Assembly: GCA_020736575.1 (NCBI GenBank)
Contig: JAGPYM010000021.1
Span: 124,001 to 188,000, forward strand
Direction of reading: 5' to 3'
Length of the DNA: 64,000 nt
Source of the DNA: Thelonectria olida
Lineage: Eukaryota > Ascomycota > Sordariomycetes > Hypocreales > Nectriaceae
In this document: piece after piece, positions 1 through 9,849 of the stretch
Layout: every line of letters begins with the position of its first letter
Position numbering within the stretch: the first letter of the stretch is position 1
Program-made: the position numbers and the translations under genes
The notes under the pieces: model-generated
The model's database searches: none
Told to the model about the DNA's origin: nothing
Seen by the model: the letters and a program-made list of their open reading frames with translations, nothing else

Positions 1-1793
1 TGGTCGTCAGAGACGTGTTGGCTGGTTTGAGAGGGCATTGCGGATTCAGAGGATGTGAGAGAGAAGTGTGAGATGAGTGTATTCGATTCGTTGTAGCTGG
101 GCAATATGAGAATCAATGGAGTTTCTTCATAGGACTCCGTGTATGGGTCAAAGGAAAGTCTGTAGAAGAGGCGATGAAACCCATCTCACGGGCCTTGCTG
201 AAGAATCGCCGTTTGTTAGTTTGTTAAGTGAAGGTTCTTGTGAGCATTCGGAATTTTGGCCCCACAAAATCTCGGTGAGGGCTTCACCGGGTGACAGGCT
301 GGAGGTCAAGGGAGGCAATGATGACCTTGTTACTGTTTACGAATGACCAGGGACAAGTCGAGTTTGTCTACTATTCAACCAATGGCAAAGATGCCTGTCC
401 AGCGAGGAAGATGGGCTGAGGGGCAGTTGCAGAGCGAGACAGCTATAAACAAACGGCTGAGTCATCCGAGCTTTTTTGATTGGGAGCGGCAGTTGACGCA
501 CGGCGAGATATCATCCATGACACAACCAGATTTTCCCTCTCGAATATCGCTCTGACATCTGATCTCTCAAGCTTCGGAAAACTCTTTTTGCGGAATAGCA
601 TCAGCAATGTGCTTGTTGGTCTAGAACGAGGCCTGGTCAAGGCAGAGGCCGAGGAAGGCGGCAGCGTGAGGACGAGGAATCAAAGATGAGCTCGCTTCAC
701 TTCTCAGCTGAGGCCTTGATGATGGGTTTACAAGCATCTGACAGCATCACCGCCGTGGGTTGCAACTCCAGAAAGGGTGGTACTGCTTGTATCGCCGCGG
801 TCAGCTTCGTGAACGGGAAAACACCATTGGCCTCTGGTGTTGCACGGCATAACTTATTGATTGTCGTTCCACTCGGCTCCGACCACGCGTGCAGTTCTTC
901 TTTCTTTAGAAGTCATCCATGTCCTACAGACTATGCCAAGCATACCTATCCTAGGTAACGTGCTACGTGCGCAGTAGGTAGTTGATCTTGTCTAGGCGCC
1001 CGGTGGTTGCCGCACACGATGGAACGCCCTGTATCTCATCTGATTCTACGCAAAGTCGGTCGATTCTCCCCTTCTCCCCCAGTTCCGGCTTTTCCAGCGA
1101 TTCTTGCGCCTGAAGCAGGGATCACATCCCCAACCTTCTTGGGCGCCGATCCCATTGGCCTTGCCCCTCCGACGCAACCCTCTTGGGCATGGTGCCGGCG
1201 CTTAACTTGGCCCTGCGTCCCGCCAACCAGGTGGCAGAGGTTGCTCGCGACACCACCACACGCAGCGTCCGTCACCTGCTTCGACATGGTGATTGGCTCG
1301 TGCCCCTTCGCATCGACAGGGACCCTTCCTTCCCGTCTGCACCTCAGCGGCCTCTGACTGGGCCGCTCCGCGCCGCCTCTCGAATCACACCGGGGCTTCA
1401 CTCCAATCCAAGTGCTCGCATCGAGAGCTCGGCGGCTGCTGGCCCCCAAGTCTCTTAAGACTTGCCCGCCTCCCATGCGGCCATTCGCCTCGTCTCCTCT
1501 CTTGGTCTTGGGATTGTGCACTCGATTCTTTGAGAGAGCTCTCCTTTTTTTGTCTTGAACCTGTTCGACTTGCTTGTCCAAGAAGCCAAGCACTGCAGTT
1601 GCACATCGACAACTCACCCAGCCAGCCCCGCTCATCGCCAACCAACACCCACCTCAGCAATCCTCGCGAGGGAAAAAGTCGGCGAGAAATTGTCTCTGGC
1701 AGACAAATCCGGCACTCATTGAAGCGACGTCAAGGGCTTCACTTCCTAGAACGAATTAATCACTCTCCCGAGTCCAACACATACACCACCAAG
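1..1793. other. Gene-free left edge and promoter side of the BIM1-like gene
   Basis: No reading frame here has recognisable domains or convincing splice structure. Several overlapping frames exist, but they look like chance frames in GC-rich DNA. From about 1500 to 1793 the sequence becomes C/A-rich (repeated CAAC, CACC and AACAC words), as is usual for a fungal 5' leader, and it probably carries the promoter and leader of the following gene. A TATAAA-like word lies near 443, with no gene assigned to it. Confidence 0.5.
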
Positions 1794-2628
1794 ATGCGAT
1801 CATCAGCCCTCCTCACTCTGGTCCTCGCGACCGTCGCGTACGCCCACACCATCATTACATACCCAGGATGGCGTGGGAATAACCTCATTACCAACGACAC
1901 CTTCCCCTACGGAATGCAATGGATGTATCCTTGTGCGTATCCTCCAGCTCTGCTCTCCCTTCCCTTTTCACCTCAACATCTCACTGACTCGTCCATGACA
2001 TCTAGGCGGTGGAATGACCTTGACCAAGAACCGAACCTACTGGCCGACGACTGGCGGTGCCCTCGCCTTCCAGCCCGGATGGTTCAAGGGTCATTCGACA
2101 GCCTTCCTCAACGTCAACATCGGATTCGGCACCGGTGGCCCCGACGGCGGCCCCGCCAACATGTCCAACATCATGGTCAAGACGTTCCAGATCCTCGGCC
2201 CTTCCAACAACCCCTTCCCCGGAACCGTCTGCCTGCCCCAGGTCCCTCTGCCCCCGAACACCACCGTCAAGGCCGGCGACCATGCCACCATCCAGATTGT
2301 CGAGCTGGCCCAGCACGGCGCCTCTTTGTTTTCCGTACGTAGCAAACCCGCCTCTCCATCTTGACGCCACAATAGCTTTGACTAACACGAAATCCAGTGC
2401 GTCGACATCATCTTCGCAGACCCCGGCGACAAGAAACTCGGCGAGGTCAACGAGACTAACTGCTACAACTCGACCGACATTGGCTTCGCTGAGCTCTATA
2501 CCATCACCACCAAGCGATCCGGCAGCGACGAGTACGTCGACAGCGCCGCCCAGTCCCTGCGACAAATCGGCTTTGCCGGCTGGCTACCTGTGCTCGGCAC
2601 CGTCCTTTGCGCGTTCCTTTTGGCGTAA
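1794..2628 (+). CDS. GPI-anchored BIM1-like copper protein (X325, LPMO-like)
   Basis: Three exons (1794-1932, 2006-2334, 2398-2628) give 232 residues. Residues 1-17 are a signal peptide ending AYA, so predicted cleavage leaves His18 at the mature N-terminus (HTIITYPGWRG). That N-terminal His is the first ligand of the copper 'histidine brace' of LPMO-like proteins. A conserved PCGG block is restored by the first splice, and a second candidate copper His lies in FKGHSTAF. Several N-glycosylation sites (NDT, NRT, NMS, NTT, NET, NST) and a hydrophobic C-terminus (FAGWLPVLGTVLCAFLLA) point to a GPI-anchored surface protein. Proteins of the X325/BIM1 family bind copper, and BIM1 of Cryptococcus helps copper uptake; they are not known to cut polysaccharides. 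A direct copper-import role here is inferred from the family. Family assignment is confident; substrate and partner are unknown. Confidence 0.9.
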
Positions 2629-3568
2629 ACGCAGCGCAACAGGGAAATCCGTGCGCGGAGAGAGAGGAAACCAAGGGTTCATGACGGAAAAAAAAATCAC
2701 ACATGTATATTTTGACACGACACGGCGTTTTTAGGCGGCTATCTTGGGCAACCTGGGTCTGGGCCCTTCTTTATTTCAACGTTTCTTTATTCCCCCCCAC
2801 GCTCCAGAGACTTTAGAGGACATTTCTCGTGTTATTGTTGTTGTCGGTGTTGGGAGGCCATTTTCTATAATTTTCCTATCTTTTTTTCTTGTTCTTGTTT
2901 TCCATTCACAAATACTTCAGGTATACAAGGTCCTGGGGGCCAGTTTTAGTCAGTGGCTCGCGCGAGAACTCGTGCCAACCCCATCCTTCTTCATTTAGGC
3001 ACTCAATACAGCAAATGAATAAAATGACGATGAAACATTTCAATCTGTTTCTGCTTGGAAATGTGCGCGTTCCTGCTCTTGAACCCCCCGTGCGTGTATG
3101 CAAGGTACTTGAAGGGATGTTGTCCCCGCAGACTGAGGGATGACATTGCATCTGCCACGTCACATGTCTGTCTTCGCCAGCAATCACAGCACTCACATGT
3201 ACAATGACTTTGAAAAAGGGGGGGCTTCGTTGAATCTTAACATCTGCTCGTCACTCGTCTATCTATCTACTTGGCTAGTTTCTCATTTTCCCACTCATCA
3301 GTCCTACTTGTAGTTCTTCTGTCTCGGATGCCGTCTGGTCCGCATTTCCATGCAAATCGGAGATTTAAAAATAGGACAAGGAGAAAATAAAGCCGTATTG
3401 CCGGTCGGGGTGGGGACAGATCCGGCTCCTATGTCCCGAGCGGAGGTGATAGGCATGTGACGACATGTCGGTTCATGGGTCTGTATAAGCGCCGTGACAG
3501 ACATATATCACACTTGTCGCACGACAGTGAGATTTGCTCTCCATGCCACCAAAGATGAAAGAGCCGTT
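2629..3568. other. Convergent 3' intergenic region
   Basis: This lies between the stop codons of the BIM1-like gene (+) and the Doa1-like gene (-). It is T-rich with no convincing coding frame, which fits two 3' UTRs and terminators. A TATAA word near 3482 on the plus strand is followed only by frames antisense to the neighbouring gene. Confidence 0.5.
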
Positions 3569-6015
3569 TCATCGAGGGGCGAGTTTGGAACACTCAGCTG
3601 CAACCGACTTGACACGATCTTCAGAGGACTGACCGCCCGCAGCCTGGATCCAGCCGGCGATGCCCAAGTTTGCAGCTTCGGCCGTCGATGCGGACAGAAG
3701 CGTGCCGAGAGCGATGAGCGCGCGGTACAATACCTCGGAGTCTGTCTGATTCTTCTTCAGGATGGCCCCAAGGACGAGGTACAACCGGCGACGGAGCTCA
3801 ATAGACAGGAGGCGCTCACGATAGGCAAGGACCGACAGGTTAATGCCGACCGTGGTGAACGCAATCAGGACATTGCGGTTGAAAGGGCCAATGGCGTCAC
3901 CGCCGTTCAGCCCGGCAATGCGTTCGAGGAACCCGACGACCTTTTCCGTGTGAGCTGAGACAACGCCACGGCCGTTAGCCGAGGAAAACAGGTTGGCAAT
4001 AGTGCGAAGACCCATCATCACCGCGTTCTCGTTTGGGGGAGATCCATCGCTAGGTAGTGACGCCGTGACCGCGAGGTCGAGAAGGGAGCCATGATTAGGG
4101 TCATTGAAGTTAGCGGCCAAGGGGAACTTGGCCACACAGCGGAGGAGATCTAGACCAGGCAGGCGATCCCCATATGGCCATGAAGTGACAAGGCGGACAA
4201 CGAGATCCAAGGATCGTGGGGGGAGAGGCTTTGAGGATTCGAGAGACTCGCGAAGAGCGCCAAGGGCGGATTCCTCATCTGGGTTAAAGGCTGCGTCCTT
4301 GCGGCCAGAGGAGATCATTGTCTTGTTGATGGCGAGGATTTTGTTGAACATGGCTGCAGGGACAGTTAGAGATTGTGACAACACATCGAAGGAGACGGTG
4401 AGACTTGCCTTGGTACTTGGCCGCAGTGATGTTAAGGTACTCCTTCTGAGGGAGAACTTTAGGGACTTGAGGTTGACTAGTCTCGCCTGGTCGGTATCTC
4501 GACTCAGTGCCATAAGGGTCAGGCCCTCCTTGTTGAGCCGGCTGTCCGAGAGTAGCGCCCTTGGTATTCTCGGTGATGAAGTTGGCCACATTGTCAAGAT
4601 ACGTCAGAGGGAGCTCATTATCAGCCAAGAATTTGGTGGCGCGCTCGTATGGGTTCTCGGATAGGTTGTAAGGAAGCTTCAGAGGAGGCTTTCCGTCTTC
4701 AATATCGACATCAAAGACGTAATCGTAGGACTCGCCGTTGTACTCGACCCTTTTGCCAGTACTTCCCACAGCGTCTACGACTGTTCCAACGTTTATCCAT
4801 TGTTGTTGGCTCACAGACCACGTGTGAGCGGTGATGGAGCCGTTGTCCTCCTTGATCATCTGTACCTGCCCGTCCTTGGTGCCAGACTTGTTGGTGAGAA
4901 AGTCGGGACCAGGGAGCTTCTCCTTGTTGATGTCACCAACTTGCTGCTGGGGTATTGCTGAGCCCTTGACAGCATCCTCAAATTCCTTTAGGGTTTCTTG
5001 GTCGGCCACTGCGTCGGGACGGCGTGTAAAGACTCGCGCAACACTATCACTTGCACCTGAGACAATGTCACCAGTCTCAGGGTTCACAGCAACTGTCCAT
5101 ACGGAGATAGCAGGGTGGGTGATGGTTTGGATACACTGGTCTCCTTTCCATATCCTGACAGTTCGGTCCTCCCCAGCACTAACAAGCTCTCCAGTGGGGA
5201 GGCTTGTTAGGCAGTACACGAAGCTCTCGTGCCCGTGCAGCTCGCCGACTTGTTGACCATTCAATTTCCAGAGACGCAGAGTACCATCATTGCTGGCACT
5301 CGCAATATCTGCACCACTGGGGTGGCCCTTAGGAACTCGGCACAACGCGCGGACAACCTCTGGGGTGTAAATAGTTGAGCGTGGGGCGACCTCTCCGGCA
5401 GTGGATTGTCGCAGATCAAATATCCGAATGCTTTTGTCGGCACAGCCTGTCACTACCGTATGCTCATCGAATGCAACAACATTCCAAACAGCCATGCCGT
5501 CGTGACCGCTCAGGACCAACTCCGTTTCCCATTTAGCGGGATTCCAGACACGAGCCTGACCATCCCAGCCGCCAGACACAATGTATGATCCATCAGAAGC
5601 AACGTCAATAGTACACACGTTGTGTGCATGGCCGATGAGAAGGCGCTCTGCATTGTCGGTGGCGGCGGCGGTGGGAGCTTTGACTTCGATGACGGTGTCC
5701 TTACCGCCGGAAACGACGAGGCCATCTGGGCGATCCTTGGTAGGAGGATAGAAGGCAACGGAGTTGATGTATTCGGATCCACGGCTTAGTAGGGTTGCCT
5801 CATATTCTGGCGGAGAGGGCTTGGTTCTCCGCCATACGCGAACGGTGCAGTCTCGGGAGGCGGACAGGACGACGTCGGGGGAGGGGAAGGAGACGGCGCG
5901 GACCTGCGTATGTTAGATGATGTCATTCATGGTGTAGACAAGGTTATGGAAAAAGATATCTTACGTCGGATTCATGGCCGACCAATTGCGCCGATAGCCT
6001 GAAATCGGCAGCCAT
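3569..6015 (-). CDS. Ubiquitin-binding WD40/PFU/PUL protein (Doa1/Lub1/PLAA)
   Basis: Exons 6015-5965, 5903-4409 and 4353-3569 give 776 residues, normal length for the Doa1/Ufd3/PLAA family. Residues 1 to about 300 are WD40 repeats (GHESDVRAVSF, SGGWDGQARVW, ASNDGTLRLW, SAGEDRTVRIW). About 340-455 is a PFU ubiquitin-binding domain (NVGTVVDAVGSTGKRVEYNG, YDYVFDVDIEDGKPPLKLPY). The C-terminal third is a helical PUL domain, which in this family binds the AAA ATPase Cdc48/p97. The known role is ubiquitin homeostasis, Cdc48-dependent degradation and sorting of ubiquitinated cargo. The first intron (5904-5964) is ordinary. The second (4354-4408, 55 bp) starts with GC, donor AAG|GCAAGT, and only this splice keeps the sequence AAKYQAMFNKI intact. 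The gene is head to head with the STRAP-like gene. Confidence 0.94.
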
Positions 6016-7153
6016 GATGGTTTCTCTTGTATTTGGTGATGTGTCGTGAGAGAGGAGAGTATGCGGGGAGAAGGACGAGGGTGACACTGGAACTGTGGCT
6101 CAGTGGGTTGAAGCAAACAGAAAGAAGTAGGCAACAACAAGACGAGCTCGATGTGGAACGGAGAAAGAGAAAAAAAGTTGATTGCCCAGGTATTTCGTAG
6201 AGTGAGACGCCAGTTAGTAAGTAATCATGGGAGGTTTGATGATGGAAGCTGATAGAGTTGCAAAGAGCTGGGCCGAGCCGCCCCTCGTCGGTCGGTCAGC
6301 TCGGAGCCACAGAGGCAGAGAGACAGCACGTCACCAGCCACCTCCACGTCCGAACCGGCCCATCAAGGGACAAGGACCGGATCAAGGTGACGCCACAGAG
6401 GCCGAGTGGTAGTTGGTGGCTGGTGTCGGTTGTGCTTGTCAACCACATGCGACCACCTACCCCGCTCTGTGGCGGTGCGCATTGATGGAAGTGACGACCT
6501 GATGGAACACGACGCGGGCACTTTCCCTTCTTTTCCACTGTCGTGATCCACTGTTTTCGAACCCCGCCAAACACAGGTCGCTTGCGGCAAGCGCAGACCG
6601 CAACCGGGTGCCTGCCTCTTTCTTTTTGCGTCTCAAAATAAACTGCCCTGACCACCAGATCAGACCAAAGACGGTGACAAATTTCCTCCCCTCATCACCG
6701 ACTCCGTTCTCTCTCTTCCCCTGCCATCCCCTTTCCTCTCCTCAACTGCTCGTGGGGGGAATCATTGTGCTCTTCTTGAACACGGCAAACGTCTCCTTCT
6801 ACAGACGGTGCCTCGCCAAGACCTTCTCTACTTCTCTCCTTCTTCCTCCGCACCTGGGCAAACCTGCACCCTCTTTCCCTCTCTTCTCCACCCGCCTCCT
6901 CCATTGCGACGACACGCGACAAACGCCTCACGAGTCACGACCTCAGCCCGCCCTCGACGAAGTTCACGACCGTTACGACCTCTTCGCTCCTTTGCTCGTC
7001 GCGGTTCGACGCGTAGCCTGACAAACCTGCTACACTGCCCGCTTCCTGGCTCGTCTTGCGCTGTCCTCTATCCTTCGACACCGCCTCTGAGATATCAAAC
7101 ACCAACATATTCACCGATTCGTACCAAGCCATTACTTGACCGCCTCAGTCGCA
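6016..7153. promoter_or_regulatory. Divergent promoter between the Doa1-like and STRAP-like genes
   Basis: These 1138 bp separate two start codons that point away from each other, so both promoters must lie here. From about 6680 to 7140 the plus strand is strongly pyrimidine- and C-rich (CTCTCTCTTCCCC, CCTTTCCTCTCC), the usual composition of a fungal 5' leader, and probably represents the leader of the STRAP-like gene. No TATA box is evident for either gene, as expected for constitutive promoters. No operator could be assigned. Confidence 0.5.
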
Positions 7154-8352
7154 ATGGCCGCTGAACCCCGCCAATATGTACCTCTGACCTGTCATGGTCA
7201 TTCTCGACCCGTTCCTCACATCTCCTTCTCCTCTCTCGAGAAGGACGATGTCTACTACATGATCTCGGCTTGCAAAGGTTCGCCGTATGTCACTCTGTCG
7301 CATGCAGCGTGCTGACCGAGTATCAGATGGTAATCCCATGCTTCGCGACGGAATCACTGGTGATTGGTATGCTGCCCAACATTCTCCATGTCCCACGTCC
7401 TCCTCTCACCAAGCAATAGGATCGGTACCTTCATTGGTCACAAGGGTGCTGTCTGGCAGGCCAGACTCAGTCCAGATGCTTCGAACGCCGCCACTGCTGC
7501 GGCTGACTTTACCGCGTAAGTTGCCTGCCATCTATGCTGTAGCATGCGCATCCTCCTAACGCTCCTTGAAGCAAGATCTGGGATACCCACACTGGCGACC
7601 TGCTTTACACTCTTCAGCATGACCACATCGTTCGCGCCGTCGCATACCCTCCCGACAATTCGGACCTCGTCGCTACCGGTGGCATGGAGAAGAAGCTCCG
7701 TGTTTTCGACTTGACTGAACTGGCCGCCTCTGCCCATCCTGGAGTCCCTGCCACGATCCCTGCCTCTGCTGGCTTCGAAATTGGTGAGGGCGTGCACACT
7801 GGCAGCATCAAGTTCATTTGCTGGACTCAAGACCCCAACATTGTCGTCACCGCCTCTGACAAGACGATCCGATGGCTCGACCTGCCAAGCCGTGCCTGCA
7901 TCCGCCACGAAGTGCTCGACGGAGACATCAAGTCATGTGAAATGGTGTCTCTGGCCCCTGAGTACGCCTCTCCTGATGATATTGGTGGAGGTAAGCCTGT
8001 CCTCGCTGTGGCTGCTGGAAAGACGGCCTACTTCTGGGGTGGCCCTCGGGCTATGGATGAACTGAAGCGCATCTCGCTTCCCTACACAATCGCCAGCGTT
8101 GCTCTTGATGTCAAGGGTCGTAAGCTTGTTGTTGGAGAGGAGCCTGGCACTTGGGCCAAGGTGATTCGATTCGACGATGAGAGAGAGATTGATACCCACA
8201 AGGGTCACCACGGTCCTATCTGGTCCATAGCCTTTTCTCCTGATGGAAAGCTGTACGCCACGGGCTCGGAAGACGGCACCATCAAGCTGTGGAAGAACTG
8301 TGACGGCTACTACGGCCTCTGGCGCGGAGGCACAGAACGTTCCGCGGAATAG
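7154..8352 (+). CDS. STRAP-like WD40 repeat protein
   Basis: Exons 7154-7277, 7327-7366, 7420-7515 and 7572-8352 give 346 residues, the length of human STRAP. Introns are 49, 53 and 56 bp, the last ending in AAG. The joined N-terminus contains ISACKDGNPMLRDGITGDW, then IGTFIGHKGAVWQA and TAAADFTAKIWD, a block characteristic of serine-threonine kinase receptor-associated proteins. Further repeats include VTASDKTIRWLD and GHHGPIWSIAFSPDG followed by GSEDGTIKLW. It is expected to fold as one seven-bladed propeller. In animals STRAP works as a scaffold in TGF-beta signalling and in the SMN complex. Fungi lack the TGF-beta pathway, so a general scaffold role is the safer inference. It is related to eIF3i, but the GDWIGTF block favours STRAP. 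Confidence 0.92.
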
Positions 8353-9051
8353 AGGGATTCGGAACAAAGCGCCTCAACGACGTCAGACGGGCGTGACTCG
8401 GCCAATCCGGCAGACCCTTTCACACCCTATAGCAGCCGAGGCTCCGACATGAGCGTTGATATGGGTGCCCATTCAGCCGAGGGCTCCTGCTCTGCTGGGG
8501 GCGCGAGCCGGCGTGCAAGCGAGGAGTGGCAGAACGCTGCTAGCTGGAGAAAGGCCTGAGTGAAGCCTGCTCGCGCATGGATTTGAGGAAGATGCCGAGA
8601 TGATGGACAAGGACAAGGGGGCCTTGAAATGAAACCAACCACTCATATCTTAGGAGATGCAAATCGCAATACGAGCAACAGTCATGTGTAGTTAGATGGT
8701 TTAAGGAGCCATGGCAAAGGATGGGTGCTTTGTACAAGCTACGAACCGGAGTTTCGAGGCCATCCCTTTCGGATGCCCGTCTTTGCCAAAAAGTCTACTA
8801 GAGCAATCTCAATTCACTACCCCAGAGTATAAAAGTTCTCAGCCGAATTCCAAGTTAACGCCGTAATTAAGCTATCCAAGTAGACAGATTGTCGATTCAA
8901 ATGCAAAGAACGCCGCAGTGCCATGCCGGGATCCCAGTGGTATCCCCCAATCTCTATCCAATCCCTATCCGTGTGCCCATGATTTCTGATCGCACAACGC
9001 ATGTCTCCAGATGCTGTACTCCATTCATACTTGGTAAACTCGTCACCAGGG
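8353..9051. other. Convergent 3' intergenic region
   Basis: This region lies between two stop codons that face each other. The short frames present have no recognisable domain. It is most simply explained as two 3' UTRs and terminators. Confidence 0.45.
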
Positions 9052-9849
9052 TCAATCCGTCTTGTTGACGGTGTCCGCGGTGACTGACGGGCTTTGAAAG
9101 TTGTCTCGTTGACCACGACCCCGAGTATTGCCACGACGGCGATTTCGACGTCGCCCCTGGCCACCACGGGGGTTGCCTGCGGGCTGGCCCGGGGCTTCTC
9201 CGCTGGTGTCGACCACATTGGCCATCATGGCCTGTCCGTTGTTTGTGGCTCCAGCGTTGTTTGTGGCTTCGTCGTTCCCAGCGGACTCGCCGGTGGCCTT
9301 CTTTTTGTTTATGCCTTTGCCTTTGGCGCGGCGTCGACGTCGGCCCTGCTGTTTTCCATCGCCCTGGGCTGGGTAGTCGTTCTTGTTGGTGTCAGCGACA
9401 CCGTTGGTTTCATCGTCGTTGTTGTCCTTGTTGTCCTTAATGTTCCTGTTACCGCCCCCTCGTCTCCGTCTTTGGGAGGTCTGAGTGGGCGGCGCATCAG
9501 GATCTTGCACAGCAGCAGTAGATTTAACCTCCTCTTGCATGGTCGCAGTAGATGTCCCTGCGCTGCCACAGACGGAAGACTTGTTGGCGGCGCCGGCGGG
9601 CTGAGCGACTCCTTCTGGGAGTTCCTCGTTCCTCTTGAGGATGGTGAACGATGCAGGGCGCAGTTTTGTTTCGGAAACCTCGTCTTCTGGGGGAACTGTC
9701 GCCAGCCACTTCCAGATGGCTTGGTGCGACACCGTCTCGTTTCTAAGACTCCAGTTTTCCCAGGTTTCGCCGTCCTCTCTGGGTTCCCAGTATGTGGTCG
9801 CGGAACGATGGAGGTTGAACATGCTGACAGGATCAGTTTTCGTTTTCAT
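9052..9849 (-). CDS. Arg/Gly-rich, low-complexity protein of unknown function
   Basis: A single exon gives 265 residues from the Met at 9849. An in-frame upstream Met at 10110 would give 352, but the extra part is Thr/Ile/Asn-rich and leader-like, and a TATATA word (about 9988-9983) lies between the two Mets, favouring the shorter form. Residues 1-75 look folded (MFNLHRSATTYWEPREDGE, ENWSLRNETV, ASFTILKRNEELPEG). The rest is disordered: Arg clusters (SQRRRRGGG, QQGRRRRRAKGKG), an Asn/Asp/Lys-rich linker, and an RGG-like tail (GGQGRRRNRRRGNTRGRGQR). Such tails often bind RNA or localise to the nucleus or nucleolus, but that is inference from composition only. I do not recognise the family. Confidence 0.7.
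   Translation of the reverse strand: MKTKTDPVSMFNLHRSATTYWEPREDGETWENWSLRNETVSHQAIWKWLATVPPEDEVSETKLRPASFTILKRNEELPEGVAQPAGAANKSSVCGSAGTSTATMQEEVKSTAAVQDPDAPPTQTSQRRRRGGGNRNIKDNKDNNDDETNGVADTNKNDYPAQGDGKQQGRRRRRAKGKGINKKKATGESAGNDEATNNAGATNNGQAMMANVVDTSGEAPGQPAGNPRGGQGRRRNRRRGNTRGRGQRDNFQSPSVTADTVNKTD

Noticed and set aside
1293..2342. A 349-residue frame on the plus strand
   Set aside because: Crosses the leader, first exon and first intron of the BIM1-like gene in the wrong frame and is Arg/Pro-rich without a domain.
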